32,598 nt of DNA, taken from NCBI GenBank assembly GCA_934098375.1, contig CAKOOC010000014.1, forward strand, positions 1 through 32,598, in the 5' to 3' direction. The stretch comes from an uncultured Bacilli bacterium (lineage in GTDB: Bacteria > Bacillota_I > Bacilli_A > RF39 > UBA660). The notes under the pieces were generated by a model, which did not search any database, had not been told where the DNA came from, and saw nothing but the letters and a program-made list of their open reading frames with translations. The first letter of the stretch is position 1, and every line of letters begins with the position of its first letter. Both the position numbers and the translations under genes were made by a program. Below are positions 7,981 through 16,463 of this stretch, piece after piece.

Positions 7981-9120
7981 TTATTTATTAATTTCTAATA
8001 ATTTATCCTTTAATTCTTTTTCAATATTTTCAAGTTCTTTTTCTGCTTCCGCACGTTTTACTCTACCATCTTCATGAATTTTAATAACAGAATCTAAAGT
8101 TTCAATAATATCTTGATTAGTTTTCTTTAATGTTTCAACATCAATGATTGCTCTTTCACTTTCTTTAGCAATTTCAATTGAGCCTTGTTTTAAAGTTTCA
8201 CTATTTTTCTTTAACATCTCATTAGTTAAATTTGATACTGCTTGTTGTTCTTTTAATGCTTGTTTAGAATTGTTAATACCTAAGGCTAAAACAATTTGAT
8301 TTTTCCATAAAGGTATTGTATTAGTTATTGAACTTTGAATTTTTTCTACTAATTCAGCATCATTATTTTGTAATAATCTAATTTGAGGAGCCATTTGAAT
8401 TGATATAATTCTTGTTGTTTTTAAATCATATAATTTCTTTTCAAAACGATTAATCTGGGTCTCCATATCATTAACTTTTTGAATATCTATTTGATCTTTA
8501 GATTTTTCGGCTTGTTTTCTTAATTCTGGTAACACTTTAGTTTTTAATTCTTCAATTTTTCTTTCACCAGCAATAATATATAAAGAAATTTCTTTAAAAT
8601 AATCTAAATTTTTATCATACATCGTATCAAATAAATTAATATCCTTAAGAAGTATTAACTTATTATTTTCTAATCCTTTTTCAATTGTATCAATATTATT
8701 AGATAATTTGTTATATTTAGCAACAATATGATCAAATTCCTTTTTTAGACTATGAAATAATTTAGCAATTCCCTTTGGTTCTTTTGTACTTATTGCTGAA
8801 TCAAATGATTTTATTTCCGCTACTAAACTAGCAAGTAATTCTCCTACATCACCAGTCTTATTTGTTTTTACACCCTCTAAAACTGAATCAGAAAATTCAC
8901 TTATTTTATTTTGAGCTGCTACACCATATTGTAATACTTGTGTTGAATCAAATACATCTATTTTGGCATTAAATTCATCAACAGCCTTTTTCTCTTCTTT
9001 AGATAATTCCTCATAATTTAAAGATTTCTCAATTTTTTCATCTGTTACTTTTTTTGCATCAACAGTTATCTCTTCTACTTGTTTTTGAGATAACTTATTT
9101 TGTACTTTTAATTCTTCCAT
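7981..9120 (-). CDS. TelA-family (toxic anion resistance) protein
   Basis: A 379-residue cytoplasmic, almost wholly helical protein of the TelA family (toxic anion resistance, Bacillus YaaN type). Visible features are an acidic N-terminus, FDSTQVLQYGVAAQNKISEFSDSVL at about 56-80 (the family's conserved region), long amphipathic helices, TTRIISIQMAPQIRLLQNND and SITNTIPLWKNQIVLALG, the most conserved segment of TelA proteins, and a coiled-coil tail. AGGAGG lies 6 bases before the ATG. Although the family is named for tellurite resistance, its usual role is unclear, and it commonly travels with XpaC-like proteins, as here. It sits 9 bases after the solute-binding-like gene and 26 bases before the AAA+ gene start. 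Confidence 0.88.
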   Translation of the reverse strand: MEELKVQNKLSQKQVEEITVDAKKVTDEKIEKSLNYEELSKEEKKAVDEFNAKIDVFDSTQVLQYGVAAQNKISEFSDSVLEGVKTNKTGDVGELLASLVAEIKSFDSAISTKEPKGIAKLFHSLKKEFDHIVAKYNKLSNNIDTIEKGLENNKLILLKDINLFDTMYDKNLDYFKEISLYIIAGERKIEELKTKVLPELRKQAEKSKDQIDIQKVNDMETQINRFEKKLYDLKTTRIISIQMAPQIRLLQNNDAELVEKIQSSITNTIPLWKNQIVLALGINNSKQALKEQQAVSNLTNEMLKKNSETLKQGSIEIAKESERAIIDVETLKKTNQDIIETLDSVIKIHEDGRVKRAEAEKELENIEKELKDKLLEINK

Positions 9121-9129
9121 TTTTTCCTC

Positions 9130-10317
9130 CTACTTTTTTAAATAATCAATTAATTTATTATAATAATCCATTTTTAAACTTGTTACTGTACTTGTAATAT
9201 TTTGTGGTATTCCAATTCCTATTGATGAAACATCATACGTTCCTCCCGAAATACCGGTTCTAAATCCATATTTTTTCCAAGCAATTTGCTGAATTTCTTC
9301 ATCTTCAAATGCTTCAAATAATTTCTTACCATTTTCCGTAAAAATTGTTAAACAGTGAGAATTCCATATAGTTGGTTTTGGATAAAGTACCACAATATTT
9401 TCTTTAACTTGTTTAAACCCATTTGGATTACTATTAGCAAAATCAATAATACTTTTTTCATAATCAACAATCATTGGTTCTCCGCCCATTCCCGTTTTTA
9501 AATATCTTTCAAAAAGGTCAGCAGGCGTATTATTCATATAACCTGATTTTTTATAAAATTGTTTTAATTTTGCTAAATTGTCATCTAAAGTATCATCTTC
9601 GATTTGACCACCACTAAGTATTGATAAAAGTAGTCCATAATAAGTTGCTCCTGGTGATGATGAAACAGGATCTGTAGAGGCAATATTAATGTTTCCATAT
9701 AATTCTTTTAAACCTATATCGCTCCACTTTTTATTATTTAAAATATAATCAATTAGTTTATTCATATCCGTAATATAATAAACTCCATCAGTTTCCGTTA
9801 CAATCTTTTCATTAATTAAAGCATTAACAACATCTTTCCAACTATAAATAACTATTGGGGTATTAAGTGTTAAACCACCCGTTAAAACTGTATATCTAGC
9901 AGCTTCATTATTTTCTTTATTAGGTGCTAATTTATAATAATCATAAAATCTTTGATCAGAAGTAAATAAGGCATCGTATTTGCTTACTCCTTCTGTATTA
10001 ATAGAAATATCTTCTCCACTTTGAATTCTATTAATTATCGAACTATTTCCTAAATTTATTGACTCCCTTATTAAAGGTTTTGAAATAGTTTTACCATTAC
10101 TCCAAGTATCAAAAACAACATCAATTTTATATTTTTTTCTTAAAATATTCTTAACATCTTCATCAGCTAGAAAATCTTCTTTTCCACCACCTGTTGCTAC
10201 ATAAATAGTTGTTAAATTAGATAAACCATTTTCGCCACCACTAAATAATTTAATTCCTATTATCAAAACAATAAGAAAGACAAAAATTAAAATTCCAATC
10301 CATTTTTTCTTATCCAT
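9130..10317 (-). CDS. Membrane-anchored extracellular solute-binding-like protein
   Basis: Residues about 6-24 form a single membrane anchor (IGILIFVFLIVLIIGIKLF); there is no lipobox cysteine. The exposed part resembles a type 2 periplasmic-binding fold: an early strand TIYVATGGGKEDF, SSSPGATYYGLLLSILSGG in the middle, and KKLFEAFEDEEIQQIAWKKYGFRTG near the C-terminus, a typical ending of family 1/2 solute-binding proteins. No ABC permease or ATPase gene is nearby, so a transport role is doubtful. With a second solute-binding domain in the VWA protein two genes upstream, a sensor or scaffold role is more likely. The start overlaps the xpaC-like stop as TAATG. Function is inferred from fold only. 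Confidence 0.75.
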   Translation of the reverse strand: MDKKKWIGILIFVFLIVLIIGIKLFSGGENGLSNLTTIYVATGGGKEDFLADEDVKNILRKKYKIDVVFDTWSNGKTISKPLIRESINLGNSSIINRIQSGEDISINTEGVSKYDALFTSDQRFYDYYKLAPNKENNEAARYTVLTGGLTLNTPIVIYSWKDVVNALINEKIVTETDGVYYITDMNKLIDYILNNKKWSDIGLKELYGNINIASTDPVSSSPGATYYGLLLSILSGGQIEDDTLDDNLAKLKQFYKKSGYMNNTPADLFERYLKTGMGGEPMIVDYEKSIIDFANSNPNGFKQVKENIVVLYPKPTIWNSHCLTIFTENGKKLFEAFEDEEIQQIAWKKYGFRTGISGGTYDVSSIGIGIPQNITSTVTSLKMDYYNKLIDYLKK

Positions 10318-10940
10318 TATTCATCATCACCATTTTCTATTTTTAAATCATTATTATTAAAGCCATCAGATTTAAGCATCGTACTAAATACCTTCATTTC
10401 TGCATCCATATCTATTATATCAGATTGATACAAACTATTTAAAATATTTTGAAAAGCATCATCTACTGCTTCTAGCATTTCTAAAGTTGTTTTTAAGATT
10501 TTCTTACTTTCTTTAGAAGATAAATTTTGATTTTCTATATCATCATATCTATCCACTATTTTAATTGTTATTGGTAAGTAATAATCAAAAAAGTTATCAA
10601 TATTTTTTATTTTATTAGGTTTCTTTTCAATCGCGTTTATTATTTTTGTCGTACTTGCATTAATATTTACTAAATGCTTCTGAATTTCTTCATTATCTAT
10701 TTTATTTTTCATATCTAAAATATGCTTATTTTCACTTCTAGCATTCTTTAATATCTTATCTAAATTTACATTAATACTTTTAAATTCTTTTTGTTTATTT
10801 TGACTAAAAACTAACTCACCTGCTGCAAAGGCTGCCGAACCAATAAGCAAAGATGGCAAAACCGGCACTGATAAAGCTAAATAAGGAATTGCAAAAAAGG
10901 CACTACCTAATATCGCTGAAACCGTATCTTTATGTTTCAT
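10317..10940 (-). CDS. XpaC-like protein (5-bromo-4-chloroindolyl phosphate hydrolysis family)
   Basis: A 207-residue protein with a hydrophobic, glycine/alanine-rich N-terminal hairpin (about 8-44, AIPYLALSVPVLPSLLIGSA) followed by long helices (FFDYYLPITIKIVDRYDDIEN, LEMLEAVDDAFQNILNSLY). This is the layout of XpaC-family proteins, including the conserved YYLP segment and the ILNSLY...DI..D..VF-like ending. In Bacillus xpaC lies next to the telA-like gene yaaN. Here a TelA gene is two genes downstream, which supports the call. The family name comes from an old plate phenotype, and a real hydrolase activity is not established. It overlaps both neighbours by one base (TAATG), so the operon is translated as a coupled unit. 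Confidence 0.75.
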   Translation of the reverse strand: MKHKDTVSAILGSAFFAIPYLALSVPVLPSLLIGSAAFAAGELVFSQNKQKEFKSINVNLDKILKNARSENKHILDMKNKIDNEEIQKHLVNINASTTKIINAIEKKPNKIKNIDNFFDYYLPITIKIVDRYDDIENQNLSSKESKKILKTTLEMLEAVDDAFQNILNSLYQSDIIDMDAEMKVFSTMLKSDGFNNNDLKIENGDDE

Positions 10941-12541
10941 TAATTGTAACTCCTAACTTCTTTAAAAGCATTTAATAAATTCGTTTTTCCATCAAATACT
11001 TTCGCATTCGTAAATTGAGAAATTTGATTAAGTTGTTTTTCTCTTGCTGATCCAAAAGTAATACTGTACACCGGAATAGATTTATTTATATCTAAATATG
11101 CTTTCTTTAAATTATTAAATGTTCCAATGTTTACCGCACCATCCGTCATGGCAATTATTGTTTTGGTGTAATCATCACTTTCATTATCTAATACTTCTAA
11201 TCCCTTAATTATCGCATCATATAATGCCGTACTCCCACCAACTTGTTCTTGTTTTATTTTGTCTCTTAATAAATCAGTATCTTGACCATCAGCATTCCAC
11301 ACATCAATAACTTTACTGCTAAAAGGAATAACTGTTACTTTATCATATTTAGAAAACTGTAATTTATCTTCTGATGCTTTATCATAATCCAAAATGTAAT
11401 CCATCGCTTCTACTAATTCATCAATGCCGCTTCCATACATACTTCCTGAATAATCTAAGCAAAATACAACATGAGTTGGTTTTCTTAAAGACTCAATATA
11501 TAAATTAATAGCCTTAGTCATTACTTCTTTAGATGGGAACTTAGTAACATTTAAATACTTACTTGTATCAATGCCCCATTCCGGATTAAAAATAGTTTTA
11601 TCAGCATTACTATTAACGCCACCATACCAAGTTCTTCTACCTAGCTTTTGTAGCATTTCTTGTCCTTCATCACTAAGTAAATAATTTTGAATCGTCAAAA
11701 ATTTATCTTTTTTAGTTTCATCATTACTAATAAAACCAAGTGTTGAATCATTAATTGCGACTCCATCAGTTGGATAAATAAAATATAATTCTTCTTTCTT
11801 CTTTTCTTTAAGTAAATTATTAATATTTATTAAAGATGCTTCATCAGCAATAACTGCTTCATATTCATCATTACTAATAAACATTTCTTTTAAATAATCT
11901 TCATCTCCACTAACTCTTTCAACTCCTGAAAATAAATTGGTTAAATTTTTTATTAGCTTTTCATTTTCTAAATGTTTAACTGAAAGAATTTCCGGATTTC
12001 CCGCTAAAGCATTTACAAATCCTAAATATGCCGTCGCGCCCGTATTTGTTTTAGTAACTGATGACATAACATATTTTAGTTTTTTTTGTGTTATTAAATT
12101 TAAAATATCATTTAAACTAACATCATCATTCATTAAATTTAACTCTTTAGCTTTACTTTTTTTGACTCCAAAAACAACGGGGCTAATACTAATACTTTTA
12201 TTTTCACTAGTTAAATAGGTATTATTTAACATATAAAGCCACATAGAATTAGAAATCCAAACTGCATCATACGCTTTTGAATTATTATTTAGTTCATCAA
12301 CTATTTCTAAATCGCCCATATACTTAAAATTAACCGATATTTTTTTACTTTTAGCGTATCTTATAATATCTTCTTCTAAATCTGCATTTTCATATGATGA
12401 TAAAATATTTAAATCTTTACTACTATCACTGTTACCACTATTTCTAAGTATTGAAAAAAATATACTACTTAATAAAAAGTATGCAATAATTATCATAACA
12501 ACTGTCATAAATATAGTAATCATATTATTTGTTTTTTTCAT
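10940..12541 (-). CDS. Membrane-anchored solute-binding domain fused to a VWA domain
   Basis: First gene of a five-gene operon. The 533-residue protein has one N-terminal membrane span (about 8-31). A type 2 solute-binding-like domain follows (about 42-330), with YDAVWISNSMWLYML, TKTNTGATAYLGFVNALAG and YLLSDEGQEMLQKLGRRTWYGG as its typical elements. A von Willebrand factor A domain follows at about 356-530. The metal-ion-dependent adhesion site is complete: D363-Y-S365-G-S367, T438 in GGSTALYD and D467 in MTDG. The binding parts should therefore be outside the cell and able to hold a divalent metal. GAGGAG precedes the ATG and a good promoter lies upstream. Fusion of a binding protein to VWA, beside an AAA+ ATPase, recalls MoxR-VWA pairs, but the AAA+ is cytoplasmic, so any coupling must cross the membrane through partners. 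Confidence 0.88.
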   Translation of the reverse strand: MKKTNNMITIFMTVVMIIIAYFLLSSIFFSILRNSGNSDSSKDLNILSSYENADLEEDIIRYAKSKKISVNFKYMGDLEIVDELNNNSKAYDAVWISNSMWLYMLNNTYLTSENKSISISPVVFGVKKSKAKELNLMNDDVSLNDILNLITQKKLKYVMSSVTKTNTGATAYLGFVNALAGNPEILSVKHLENEKLIKNLTNLFSGVERVSGDEDYLKEMFISNDEYEAVIADEASLININNLLKEKKKEELYFIYPTDGVAINDSTLGFISNDETKKDKFLTIQNYLLSDEGQEMLQKLGRRTWYGGVNSNADKTIFNPEWGIDTSKYLNVTKFPSKEVMTKAINLYIESLRKPTHVVFCLDYSGSMYGSGIDELVEAMDYILDYDKASEDKLQFSKYDKVTVIPFSSKVIDVWNADGQDTDLLRDKIKQEQVGGSTALYDAIIKGLEVLDNESDDYTKTIIAMTDGAVNIGTFNNLKKAYLDINKSIPVYSITFGSAREKQLNQISQFTNAKVFDGKTNLLNAFKEVRSYN

Positions 12542-12568
12542 ATAAACTCCTCGCTATTTTCCAATTAA

Positions 12569-12597
12569 ATTATATCATTAATAATATTAAAAAACAA
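12569..12597 (-). promoter_or_regulatory. Promoter of the VWA/XpaC/SBP/TelA/AAA+ operon
   Basis: Minus strand TTGTTT (12597-12592), a 17-base spacer ending in TGA, then TATAAT (12574-12569), an extended -10. GAGGAG and the ATG of the VWA gene follow within about 30 bases. Confidence 0.65.
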
Positions 12598-12602
12598 TTT
12601 AA

Positions 12603-13988
12603 TCATTTTACAAACAATTGATAATAAGAAACAAAATTCCCATCATTTGGAACTAAAAATAACAAAATAATTTTTACTAAAGTTAGTGCCAATAATACGA
12701 TAAATATTATTTTATAAGCTTTGCTTTTACCAAAATCTATATCACAATTACAAATAGATATAAATGTTGAAATTACCATAATATAATAAACATCCATTCT
12801 ATATCTTTCTAGTGGAATTGGTGAAAACAAAGAATCAATTATAATTATTAAAATTGGTAGTATCAATAAACATAAATAAAATGACCACATATTTTTTTCT
12901 TTAATTCTTTTACGAAAGTTTTCATTATAAATCATAATATAAGGAAATACTAAAATCGGAAAATTTAATATTATTCCTCCATAATTTATATAAGGAAAAT
13001 TTTTTAAAGGTCGATTAACATCTAAAAAGTAAATTATAACATTTTTAAACAAATTTCCTAAATCTATATTTTTAAATATACTTCCATAGTTATGTTGATC
13101 TGCAATTGTTAGTTGATATGTTTGTCCAAATTCTAAAGGATTATCAAATCTAGCATAATTATAAAGCATTAAAAGTGCAGCAACTATCAAATACGGCAAA
13201 GCTGCAAGTACTAATTTACCAAATAATTTTTTATTAAGTTTATGTTTTTTTAAATATGTAATTAATAAAGGTATAACTAAAATATTTATAAGTCCAATTG
13301 GTGGCCTGCAAGCAAACGTAAGTGCTCCAAATAAACTACCTAAAAAAGCAAATAATATACTCTTATTTTCACTTACATCATCATAAACGGCTTTTACAAA
13401 GAAGTATATACTCCAAATCGCTAAACTTAATCCGGCCGTTATAGCGGTACAATATAAAGCTGGTGCTCCCACCGCATACCATATACACAGAAGCGAAAAA
13501 ACTGCTGCACATATCAAATATTGATAAAATTTAAAATTCTTATAAAAAATTTTACAAATTAAATAAAATAAAGCAAACACCCCAATAATAAATGTTCCTA
13601 CATATATTTGAGTGGCATGATATGTAGTTAAAGAATGCCCCGTTATTAATTTATATGGTATAAAGGTTAAAAACACGGGTGCTACCCCAAAATACATATA
13701 ATATTTTCCTTTATAAAAGGCATGATCAAAATGATAATCTACTCCTAATTCTTTTCTAGCATCAGGATCGTAAGGATTTTCCATCTTACGTAGTTTTTCA
13801 TCAACTTCATAATCTAAATATAAATGTCCAGCAAGTATCGCATCTGCCATCTTTTCATATTGATTTCGGTGTTTTGGTATCTTTCCATTCCACACGGGAC
13901 TAAGTCCCATCGGTAAAACACTTACTAAAATCACCGCTAACATAACTATAGATAAAATAATTTTATTTTTTTTACTTAAATTATTCAT
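12603..13988 (-). CDS. Polytopic membrane protein, possible GT-C-type glycosyltransferase
   Basis: A 461-residue protein with about ten membrane spans. A first span (about 10-27) is followed by a long outside loop (28-90) with acidic and aromatic residues and HFDHAFYKGKYYMYFGVAPVF. Alternating spans follow, and the C-terminus ends in two spans. A large loop after the first span is the architecture of GT-C enzymes that use polyprenyl-phosphate sugars, but I see no decisive motif. The start overlaps the stop of the upstream GT2 gene in an ATGA. A GT2 enzyme that loads sugar onto a lipid carrier next to a GT-C-like protein that uses it is a common pairing for decorating surface polymers or proteins. 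The function is inference from layout and neighbour. Confidence 0.65.
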   Translation of the reverse strand: MNNLSKKNKIILSIVMLAVILVSVLPMGLSPVWNGKIPKHRNQYEKMADAILAGHLYLDYEVDEKLRKMENPYDPDARKELGVDYHFDHAFYKGKYYMYFGVAPVFLTFIPYKLITGHSLTTYHATQIYVGTFIIGVFALFYLICKIFYKNFKFYQYLICAAVFSLLCIWYAVGAPALYCTAITAGLSLAIWSIYFFVKAVYDDVSENKSILFAFLGSLFGALTFACRPPIGLINILVIPLLITYLKKHKLNKKLFGKLVLAALPYLIVAALLMLYNYARFDNPLEFGQTYQLTIADQHNYGSIFKNIDLGNLFKNVIIYFLDVNRPLKNFPYINYGGIILNFPILVFPYIMIYNENFRKRIKEKNMWSFYLCLLILPILIIIIDSLFSPIPLERYRMDVYYIMVISTFISICNCDIDFGKSKAYKIIFIVLLALTLVKIILLFLVPNDGNFVSYYQLFVK

Positions 13989-14947
13989 ACATCCTCTTTA
14001 CTACCTTTTTGAACTATCATTTTCATTTCATTCATTAATAATTCATATTGTTGCCTATCTTTTTTAACTATTACCTGTAGTATTATTCCGCACATTAATG
14101 AAAGTATCGCCGTTAAAATAATAAATGCTCCTACTATTAATGATGGAAGTTTATCTACTAAACCTGTTTTAAAATATCCTGTAAAAGGAGGAATTAAAAA
14201 GATTAATGATATTAAAACTAATAATAAACTTATCAAGCTAAAAAATCCCATCGGTTTATATTCTTTAAATAAAGTTGCAATTGTCTTAAGAACCTTAATA
14301 CCATCACTATAAGTATTAAGTTTTGATACTGAACCTTGTGGTCTATCCCTATACGTAACAGGAATTTCTTTAATTTTATAATTTTTATCCACTGCGTGAA
14401 TTGTCATTTCTGTTTCAATTTCAAAGTTTTTAGAAAGAACAGGAAATCCCTTAACAAAATCATCCGAAAATGCTCTATAACCCGTCATTATATCTTTTAT
14501 ATTATTATGAAAAAGTTTGTTAATAAGTAACCTAACTATTCTATTTCCAAAATTATGAAATGGTCGTTTATTTTCCGTAAAATATGTTGATGAAAGTCTA
14601 TCACCTATAACCATATCAGCTTTTTTTAAAAGCACTAAATCACACATTTCTCTCGCATTTTCCGCTGGATATGTATCATCTCCATCAATCATTAAATAAC
14701 AATCAGCATTTATTTCTCTAAACATCGTTCTAATGACATTACCTTTTCCCTGTCTATATTCATATCTAACAATTGCTCCGGCTTCCCTCGCTAGTTTATC
14801 AGTTCCATCCGTCGAATTATTATCATACACATAAATATCCGCTTCCGGTAAAACTTTCTTATAATCATTTACAACTTTTGATATAGTTTTTGCTTCATTA
14901 TAGCAAGGTATTAAAACCGCAATTTTTTTCCTATTAATATCTTTCAT
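13985..14947 (-). CDS. GT2 glycosyltransferase, polyprenyl-phosphate sugar synthase type
   Basis: Transfers a sugar from a nucleotide donor, probably onto a polyprenyl phosphate at the inner face of the membrane. The 320-residue protein has a GT-A domain: VLIPCYNEAKTISKVV (11-26), YDNNSTDGT (41-49), the metal-binding D88-G-D-D91 and GYRAFSD (156-162). A C-terminal membrane pair lies at about 234-255 and 270-295, as in dolichyl-phosphate-mannose synthase and GtrB-like proteins. TAGGTG is placed well before the ATG. It is translated together with the following membrane protein gene through a four-base overlap. The donor sugar cannot be told from the sequence. Confidence 0.88.
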   Translation of the reverse strand: MKDINRKKIAVLIPCYNEAKTISKVVNDYKKVLPEADIYVYDNNSTDGTDKLAREAGAIVRYEYRQGKGNVIRTMFREINADCYLMIDGDDTYPAENAREMCDLVLLKKADMVIGDRLSSTYFTENKRPFHNFGNRIVRLLINKLFHNNIKDIMTGYRAFSDDFVKGFPVLSKNFEIETEMTIHAVDKNYKIKEIPVTYRDRPQGSVSKLNTYSDGIKVLKTIATLFKEYKPMGFFSLISLLLVLISLIFLIPPFTGYFKTGLVDKLPSLIVGAFIILTAILSLMCGIILQVIVKKDRQQYELLMNEMKMIVQKGSKEDV

Positions 14948-14963
14948 ACTTTCACCTACAGAT

Positions 14964-14972
14964 ATTGTATCA
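14964..14972 (-). promoter_or_regulatory. Possible extended -10 promoter of the GT2 gene
   Basis: Minus strand TGA-TACAAT (14972-14964) lies about 18 bases ahead of the GT2 start codon. No good -35 is visible, so the site is tentative. Confidence 0.35.
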
Positions 14973-15001
14973 AATTTAATACAAAAAATCTTTTAAATAA
15001 G

Positions 15002-15026
15002 AAAAAAAATAGGAATTAAGTTCCTA
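15002..15026 (-). terminator. Rho-independent terminator of the 15024-15584 gene
   Basis: The minus strand forms TAGGAA-CTTAA-TTCCTA followed by eight T. The TAG stop codon of the gene is the first arm of the hairpin. Confidence 0.75.
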
Positions 15027-15584
15027 CTTCCAATCCAATTTAATTTCGTTTAATTGTTTTTCTATTTCATTAACTAAATGATTAGAATTATTTCGGTCAT
15101 TTTTTCCGCCATGATCTATAAAATTATTCCATTCATCTAAAACATCATCAATATTTTCTTTATTAACTCTATCTTTTAAAATTGCATACGCCGTTTTTCT
15201 ATAATTCATTATGCTCACAACACCCAAAGCTTTATAATATGATTTTTCTGGTATTTTAGATATTTCATAAAAATAAAGTGCCAAATCATCATCAACCTTA
15301 CGGGGATTTTTAATAATTATTTTATTTGTTCTATAAATTGTTGTAGCACCTTCTAGTTTTACAACTTCTGCATCTTCAGGAATATCTACATCATAAATAG
15401 TATCACCACGATGAAGCAACCTTAATATACACTCTTCAGAGCAATAATTAAAGCCACCAAAATTTTTACCAGTTTCTGCTTTTGGATTCCAGTGTGCACT
15501 TACATTAACTTCTCCAATTTTATACTTAAAATCACTTTTAGCACCAGATGTAGTACCATACATTACTTTTACAAATTTACTCAT
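15024..15584 (-). CDS. Conserved protein of unknown function (186 aa)
   Basis: A single-gene unit with AGGTGG before the ATG and its own terminator. The N-terminal half has a recognisable conserved look: GTTSGAKSDFKYKIGEVN, WNPKAETGKNFGGFNYCSEE, LRLLHRGDTIYDVDIPEDAE, GATTIYRTNKIIIKNPRKV. The C-terminal half is helical and charged. From memory, closely similar N-terminal segments occur in gut Bacillota proteins, sometimes ahead of other domains, but I know no function. The RGDTIYDV...YRTNKI pattern gives a possible ADP-ribosyl- or nucleotide-binding feel, which I cannot support. There is no signal or membrane segment, so it is cytoplasmic. Its solitary setting and good start make it a real gene. 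Confidence 0.75.
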   Translation of the reverse strand: MSKFVKVMYGTTSGAKSDFKYKIGEVNVSAHWNPKAETGKNFGGFNYCSEECILRLLHRGDTIYDVDIPEDAEVVKLEGATTIYRTNKIIIKNPRKVDDDLALYFYEISKIPEKSYYKALGVVSIMNYRKTAYAILKDRVNKENIDDVLDEWNNFIDHGGKNDRNNSNHLVNEIEKQLNEIKLDWK

Positions 15585-15659
15585 TTATAACCACCTAACT
15601 AAGTTTTATATTTTTAATATCAATATTCATATATTTTTCCTATCTAATATCATAGTTAT

Positions 15660-15694
15660 AAAAAGAAAATGCTAGTTATGCACTCTCATTTTCT
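15660..15694 (-). terminator. Probable terminator of the pilC-prepilin peptidase operon
   Basis: The minus strand has AGAAAATG and CATTTTCT as perfect 8-base arms around a 15-base loop that can form a small inner stem, followed by CTTTTTAT. The stop codon of the peptidase gene overlaps the first arm. Confidence 0.6.
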
Positions 15695-16454
15695 AAAATT
15701 TTATACTAAATAATGTTTTTAAAAATTTATCAAATAAATCTATATTATAAAATAATATTAACATCGCACTTGCTAGAAAAGGTCCAAAAGGAAGTACTCC
15801 ATTTTTATTTTTAATTATAGTATATATTGCATATGGAAATGCTAAAAATGATCCTAATACAATATAAAATAATCCTAAATATGGACCTAAAACCATTCCC
15901 GCCACAAAAGATAATTTAATATCCCCGCCGCCTAAAGATTCTTTTTTAAAAAGAAAATTACCTATTATAAGAAGCAAATACATAATTCCAAAAATAAACA
16001 ATCCATAAAGTAAACTTAATAATGATACTTTTATTCCTTCATAAACCCATTTAATTATAAATATTAATATTATACTTATTACTGTTGGACTATCTAATAT
16101 AATCATATATTTAGTATCACTTACAAAAATAATAATAACTAAGCTTGCTAGAATAATTCCTATTAAAAATTTTTCACTAAAACCATATAAATAATAGGTA
16201 GTTGCAAATAATATTCCTGTTAAAAGTTCTATTAAAGGATATATTATATCTATTTTTTGTTTACAATTTTTACATTTACCTCTTAAAAACAAATAAGACA
16301 AAACAGGGATATTTTCATACCAAGCTAATTTATGATTGCATTTTGGGCAGTGACTTCCTGGAAAAACTATCGATTCATTATTAGGAAGTCTAAGCCCAAC
16401 CACATTATAAAATGAACCAAAAACAAGTCCTATAACAAATAAAAAGTAAATCAT
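15693..16454 (-). CDS. Prepilin peptidase / N-methyltransferase (type A24)
   Basis: An inner-membrane aspartic peptidase that cleaves the leader of type IV pilin-like proteins and methylates the new N-terminus. The 253-residue protein has the N-terminal SFYNVVGLRLP motif and two CxxC pairs (C36/C39 and C61/C64) that bracket the methyltransferase domain. It has about seven membrane spans and both catalytic aspartates: D113 in SDTKYM and D178 in the GGGD motif. It follows the PilC-type gene by nine bases with AAGGGGG before the ATG, so the pair forms an operon. Its likely substrate in this window is the pilin-like protein at 21469-21960. ComC and PilD are the usual names; which system it serves (competence or pili) is open. 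Confidence 0.94.
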   Translation of the reverse strand: MIYFLFVIGLVFGSFYNVVGLRLPNNESIVFPGSHCPKCNHKLAWYENIPVLSYLFLRGKCKNCKQKIDIIYPLIELLTGILFATTYYLYGFSEKFLIGIILASLVIIIFVSDTKYMIILDSPTVISIILIFIIKWVYEGIKVSLLSLLYGLFIFGIMYLLLIIGNFLFKKESLGGGDIKLSFVAGMVLGPYLGLFYIVLGSFLAFPYAIYTIIKNKNGVLPFGPFLASAMLILFYNIDLFDKFLKTLFSIKF

Positions 16455-16463
16455 AAAACCCCC

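Noticed and set aside
12598..12640. Possible terminator after the GT-C-like gene
   Set aside because: CAATT and AATTG arms exist on the minus strand before a T run, but the stem is short, AT-rich and has a long loop, and the T run is part of the next operon's -35 region.
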